Source of the DNA: Trueperaceae bacterium
Lineage (GTDB): Bacteria > Deinococcota > Deinococci > Deinococcales > Trueperaceae
Length of the DNA: 16,723 nt
Reading direction: 5' to 3'
NCBI GenBank assembly: GCA_007130445.1
Contig: SLSM01000191.1
Coordinates: 1-16,723 of the forward strand
Both the position numbers and the translations under genes were made by a program. The notes below the pieces were generated by a model that did not search any database, was not told where the DNA came from, and saw only the letters and a program-made list of their open reading frames with translations. Positions 13,868-16,723 of the stretch are shown piece by piece. How positions within the stretch are numbered: position 1 is the first letter of the stretch; each line of letters begins with the position of its first letter.

Positions 13868-14275
13868 ATGCTCTGGAGCGTGAACCCGTGGGCCGTCATG
13901 GTGGCGGCGATCGTCTACTTCGCCATCGGTGCCGCCTGGTACATGGCGCTCGGCAGGCAGTGGATGGCGGCGCTGGGGATGAGCGCCAAGGACGTCGAGG
14001 GCGGTGGCGATCCTCGCCTGTACGCGCTCACCTTCGTGCTCGACGTGATCGCGGTGTTCACCGTGGCCGTCGTGCTCGCCAACTCGACCCTGAGCGGCGC
14101 CGGCGGCGGCGCCTCGCTCGGCGCGTTGCTCGGCATCGGCATCTGGTTCGCGCTGCTGTCGGTGACGTTCATGTTCGAGGGGCGCAAGCCGGCGTTGTTC
14201 CTGATCGACGGCGGCTACCACGTCCTGGCGCTGACGGTCGCGGGCGCGATCCTGGGGGCCTGGCCGCCAGCGTGA
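13868..14275 (+). CDS. DUF1761 family membrane protein
   Basis: The 135-residue protein has four predicted membrane helices (about 8-28, 51-71, 82-103 and 110-132). The N-terminal pattern 'NPWAVMVAAIVYFAIGAAWYMALGRQWMAALG' region (6-37) is the DUF1761 signature of an Asn, a helix with a G-x-x-WY motif, and a following Trp-Met. The function of the family is unknown. The start ATG at 13868 has a strong GAGGAGGGG 8-16 bases upstream, unlike the leaderless neighbours. It converges on the DUF1349 gene with 40 bases between the stops. Confidence 0.88.
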   Translation: MLWSVNPWAVMVAAIVYFAIGAAWYMALGRQWMAALGMSAKDVEGGGDPRLYALTFVLDVIAVFTVAVVLANSTLSGAGGGASLGALLGIGIWFALLSVTFMFEGRKPALFLIDGGYHVLALTVAGAILGAWPPA

Positions 14276-14315
14276 CTGTGGCGCGGGCGCCCAGGGCTGT
14301 CTGCGGACGGTCGCC

Positions 14316-14930
14316 TCAGCGCCCGGAGCGGATGTCGCGCTCCACGCCGACGCTCAGCTCGACGCCGCTGAACGCCACGCTGCAACCGTCACCCACCGGA
14401 GCCTGCGCCAGGAGGCCGATGCGCAGCGGAGCGTCGCTGTCCGTCAACCGGAAGTGCCGCACCAGATCCCAGGCCTCGCCGTCGCTCGAGGCGTGGAAGG
14501 CGACCGAGCGCTCGTGGAGGCCGATGCGCAGCCACACCTCGGGCGCCTGCAGCACGCTCGAGTTCGCATCGTCCGACGTCCCGCGGGTCACCACCGATAC
14601 CACCATCGGCCGTCCGTCGGGCGATCGCTCGAAGCACAGCTTCGCCCACACCGTCGGCGCCTGGTACAGCATCAGCACGCCCGCGTCGAAGGTGCCGCTG
14701 AAGTCGGGACGGACGCGCGCGCGGAGCGTCGCCGGGGCCGTGACCGGCGTCAGCCAGGCGGGCGCGTCGCCCTTGAGCGTGTCGCCCGCCGGGTCGTTGA
14801 AGAAGTCGGTCCGGGCCGGCGCCTCGAGCGTCAACTCGGTGGGGTTCGGGTTCGACCAGCGTGACGCCGGGACGAGCCAGGCGGCGTCGGTGGTGAAGCC
14901 CTGGAGGCGGGGTGCCGGTGGGTGGTCCAT
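14316..14930 (-). CDS. DUF1349 family protein
   Basis: The 204-residue protein contains 'RTDFFNDPAGDT', 'SGTFDAGVLMLYQAPTVWAKLCFE', 'VWLRIGLHERSVAFHASSDGEAWDLVRHF' and 'RIGLLAQAPVGDGCSVAFSGVEL'. This is the DUF1349 pattern of a concanavalin A-like beta-sandwich (YesU group), a fold often linked to carbohydrate binding, though the activity is not established. No signal peptide is seen. The start ATG at 14930 is set by a -10 box ending six bases before it; the open frame upstream to 15050 adds only an Arg-rich extension crossing the promoter. It is divergent from the helicase gene. Confidence 0.85.
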   Translation of the reverse strand: MDHPPAPRLQGFTTDAAWLVPASRWSNPNPTELTLEAPARTDFFNDPAGDTLKGDAPAWLTPVTAPATLRARVRPDFSGTFDAGVLMLYQAPTVWAKLCFERSPDGRPMVVSVVTRGTSDDANSSVLQAPEVWLRIGLHERSVAFHASSDGEAWDLVRHFRLTDSDAPLRIGLLAQAPVGDGCSVAFSGVELSVGVERDIRSGR

Positions 14931-14936
14931 GGGCCC

Positions 14937-14942
14937 ATGGTA
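14937..14942 (-). promoter_or_regulatory. Leaderless -10 box of the DUF1349 gene
   Basis: TACCAT (14942-14937) is followed by six bases and the ATG at 14930, with no Shine-Dalgarno in between. The -35 region has no recognisable hexamer. Confidence 0.4.
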
Positions 14943-14946
14943 CGGC

Positions 14947-14975
14947 GCGACACGCCCTGCGGCCTCGGGTACGCT
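14947..14975 (+). promoter_or_regulatory. Possible promoter of the DUF4011 helicase
   Basis: GCGACA (14947-14952), a 17-base spacer and TACGCT (14970-14975) make a moderate match. The predicted start near 14982 leaves a leader of about 30 bases containing AGGAG (14989-14993) and GAGGTGGAG (14994-15002). Confidence 0.35.
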
Positions 14976-15002
14976 GGACGTCTCGACAGGAGCGAGGTGG
15001 AG

Positions 15003-15017
15003 ATGCGCTCGCCGTGA
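15003..15017 (+). other. Mini-ORF overlapping the helicase start
   Basis: ATG-CGC-TCG-CCG-TGA (peptide MRSP) directly follows the purine-rich GAGGTGGAG, and its stop shares GTGA with the helicase GTG start at 15014. Ribosomes could load at the mini-ORF and restart, or the Shine-Dalgarno could serve the GTG directly at an 11-base spacing. Confidence 0.25.
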
Positions 15018-16723
15018 ACGAGCCCGTAGGCCAGGCCGACCCGAACGCACGGGTGCGCGCCGCGCTGGCGTCAGCGCGCCGGCAACTGCTCGACCTCACC
15101 TTCCGCAACCGCTTCCTCCACCAGCGACTGTTGCGTGCCCGGGGCGTGCTCGTCGAGGGAGACGCCGCGGCGCGCGTGGCGAGGCTGCTGCTCGAGCGCG
15201 ACGTGCCGCTCACGTTCGTCACGCGCGAGGCGGCCGAACGGCGCCGCGCCATGCGGCTCGAGGCCGAGGGCGCGCCTGAGGGTGCGCCTGCCGGCGACGC
15301 CGGCGACGCCGGCGACGCCGGGGACGCCGTGGACGCCGGCGCCGACCCCGCTGCGCTGCCGCTGCGCCACGCGCTCGACGAGCGCGTGCTGATCGCCGCC
15401 CACGACCGCGACGACCTCGAGCGGCGCCTGATCGCCACGCGGAAGACGGCGCAGACGCTCGTCGAGGAGCGCGGCGTCAACACGCTGTTCGTCGCCCTCG
15501 GCACGCTGCACTGGACCGAGCCCGAGGCCAGCGACGTGGAGCGCGTGGCCCCGCTGTTCCTGGTGCCGGTGACGCTCGAGCCGGCCGGTGTCGCGCATGG
15601 CGCCCGCCTGCGCTTCGACGGCGAGGACCCGCAGGGGAACCCGACGCTGCGCGAACGCCTGTCGCACGACGGCATCGACCTGCCGCTCCCCGGCGACGAC
15701 GAGGCCCTGGCGGACTACCTGCACCGCGTCGAGGTGGCCGTGGCCGGGCGCGACGGCTGGCGCGTGGACCGCTCGCACGTGTCGCTCGGCTTCTACTCCT
15801 TCACGCGCTACCTGATGTACCTCGACCTCGACGAGACGCGCTGGCCCGATCCCGAGGCGGTCGTGGCGCATCCCGTGGTGGGCGCCGCCATCGCGAACGG
15901 CTTCGAGCGTGAGCCGGCGCTGCTCGACCCCCACGTCCGGCTCGACGACCAGGGCGCGTACGCAAGGCTGCAGCACGTGCTCGAGGCGGACGGATCGCAA
16001 GCCGAGGCGATCGTCGAGGCCCTCGAGCGAACCGCCCTGGTGGTGCAGGGACCGCCCGGCACGGGCAAGTCGCAGACCATCGCCAACCTGCTCGCCGAGG
16101 CCCTGGGCCGCGGTCGGCGGGTGCTCTTCGTCGCCGAGAAGAAGGCCGCCCTCGACGTGGTGAAGCGTCGCCTCGACGCGGTCGGCCTGGGCGACGCCGC
16201 CCTCGAGCTCCACTCGTACAAGGCCACGCGGTCCGCCGTGGTCGCCGACCTGCGGCGCACCGTCGAGCTCGGTCGCCCGCGCGTCGCCGACGCCACGGCC
16301 GAGCGCGCGCGATTGGCACGGGCCCGCGACGCGCTGAACGCCTACGTCGACGCGCTGCACGCACCGATCGGGGCCACGGGAGCGACCCCCTACCGCCTGA
16401 TCGGCCGCGCGGCGGCTGCGCCGGATCTCGAGCCGATCGCGCCCGACGCCGTCGGCATCGACGCGTCGCCCGAGCGCGACCCTGCGACCCTCGAGGCGCT
16501 GTTCGCCTACGCACGCGCCGTCGAGGTGTGGGCCGCGGAGGAGGGCGAGCCCGGCGCGCACCCCTTCCGTCACGTCCGACTCGACACGGTGTCTCCCGTG
16601 CTGGAGCGCCGCGTGCACGATGCCGTCGATGCGGCGCTCGACGCCCTCGACGCGCTGGACGCCTCGCTCGAGCCGCTGCTGGGGCGGCCCTTCGCCGACG
16701 CGCCGCCGACGCTCGCCGCCGCG
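15014..16723 (+). CDS. DUF4011-domain superfamily I helicase, 3' end missing
   Basis: The frame starts at a GTG and runs open to the end of the window: 570 codons of a protein that in this family often exceeds 1,300 residues. The DUF4011 domain comes first: 'RRQLLDLTFRNRFLH' (22-36), 'TLVEERGVNTLFVALGTLHW' (148-167), 'APLFLVPVTLEP' (179-190), 'GNPTLRERL' (208-216), and 'LGFYSFTRYLMYLDL' (258-272). Walker A 'QGPPGTGKSQTIANLLAEAL' (345-364) and motif Ia 'RRVLFVAEKKAALDVVKRRL' (368-387) follow. Downstream helicase motifs and any C-terminal nuclease or DUF3320 domain lie outside. The family (COG1112-like, UPF1-related) is an ATP-driven nucleic-acid translocase; homologues occur in several antiviral systems as well as alone. 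A tandem AGD repeat (about 93-110) interrupts DUF4011. Confidence 0.9.
   Translation, partial: MNEPVGQADPNARVRAALASARRQLLDLTFRNRFLHQRLLRARGVLVEGDAAARVARLLLERDVPLTFVTREAAERRRAMRLEAEGAPEGAPAGDAGDAGDAGDAVDAGADPAALPLRHALDERVLIAAHDRDDLERRLIATRKTAQTLVEERGVNTLFVALGTLHWTEPEASDVERVAPLFLVPVTLEPAGVAHGARLRFDGEDPQGNPTLRERLSHDGIDLPLPGDDEALADYLHRVEVAVAGRDGWRVDRSHVSLGFYSFTRYLMYLDLDETRWPDPEAVVAHPVVGAAIANGFEREPALLDPHVRLDDQGAYARLQHVLEADGSQAEAIVEALERTALVVQGPPGTGKSQTIANLLAEALGRGRRVLFVAEKKAALDVVKRRLDAVGLGDAALELHSYKATRSAVVADLRRTVELGRPRVADATAERARLARARDALNAYVDALHAPIGATGATPYRLIGRAAAAPDLEPIAPDAVGIDASPERDPATLEALFAYARAVEVWAAEEGEPGAHPFRHVRLDTVSPVLERRVHDAVDAALDALDALDASLEPLLGRPFADAPPTLAAA
15290..15343 (+). repeat. Six tandem 9-base units inside the helicase gene
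   Basis: Three perfect copies of GCCGGCGAC (15290-15316) are followed by three degenerate copies to 15343, in frame, encoding Ala-Gly-Asp units. Immediately before (15267-15290) a 12-base unit is repeated twice and encodes Glu-Gly-Ala-Pro. Copy-number change would keep the frame. The repeat falls in a variable loop of the DUF4011 domain. Confidence 0.75.

Noticed and set aside
14284..14325. Inverted repeat between the converging DUF1761 and DUF1349 genes
   Set aside because: The arms are only 7 bases of pure G/C with a 28-base loop, expected by chance at this base composition, and one arm lies inside the DUF1349 coding end.
15071..16618. A 515-codon open frame on the minus strand opposite the helicase
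   Set aside because: The plus-strand frame carries the DUF4011 and Walker A motifs. The opposite frame is an Arg/Val/Gly/Gln-rich shadow caused by high GC, with no recognisable motif.
1..16723. CRISPR arrays, tRNA or rRNA genes, insertion sequences, toxin-antitoxin pairs
   Set aside because: No regularly spaced repeats, tRNA-like cloverleaf ends, transposase motifs or small paired toxin/antitoxin frames were seen on either strand by eye.

Overview
The window is a stretch of very GC-rich bacterial chromosome with dense, mostly short-spaced genes, strong third-position G/C and several 4-base start/stop overlaps. I see no rRNA, tRNA, CRISPR array, transposase or phage gene. Several genes lack a Shine-Dalgarno sequence and carry a TANNNT-type -10 box exactly six bases before the start codon. 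Leaderless transcription of this kind is common in Deinococcota, and also occurs in actinobacteria. Gene content plus this promoter style make a Deinococcota (Trueperales-like) or similar high-GC environmental bacterium my best guess, but no marker gene proves it.

Left part (1-4455): the 3' end of an AhpD-like CxxC protein faces a minus-strand cluster. In transcription order this cluster is an OmpR-type response regulator (3926-3258), a sensor histidine kinase overlapping it by 4 bases (3261-1912), and two small secreted proteins of unknown function (1822-1241 and 1112-555). The two secreted proteins look like distant paralogues with a shared C-terminal tail. Each is preceded by the same 33-base layout: GTCAG-N6-GTCAG-N10-TANNNT. 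An 11-base direct repeat at a fixed distance from a -10 box is what an OmpR-family activator site should look like. The region therefore reads as a self-contained signalling unit, with the regulator pair and its two probable exported targets. Upstream lies a small nucleoside 2-deoxyribosyltransferase-fold protein.

Middle (4592-11384): on the plus strand are an MBL-fold hydrolase and a DUF429 protein. The DUF429 frame runs 110 bases into the gene on the opposite strand. A minus-strand ABC importer of the spermidine/putrescine type follows: binding protein, ATPase, permease 1, permease 2, each joined to the next by a 4-base overlap. The ATPase has no ATG/GTG/TTG start and seems to begin at CTG. 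Upstream of the importer is a class I PLP aminotransferase with a textbook leaderless promoter.

Right part (11520-16723): an iron-type alcohol/glycerol dehydrogenase overlaps a GNAT acetyltransferase. Then come a DinB-like protein (minus), a DUF1761 membrane protein (plus), a DUF1349 protein (minus), and the first 570 codons of a large DUF4011-type superfamily I helicase that runs off the end of the window. Most intergenic gaps here hold divergent promoters or closely converging 3' ends. No gene-free stretch exceeds about 140 bases.
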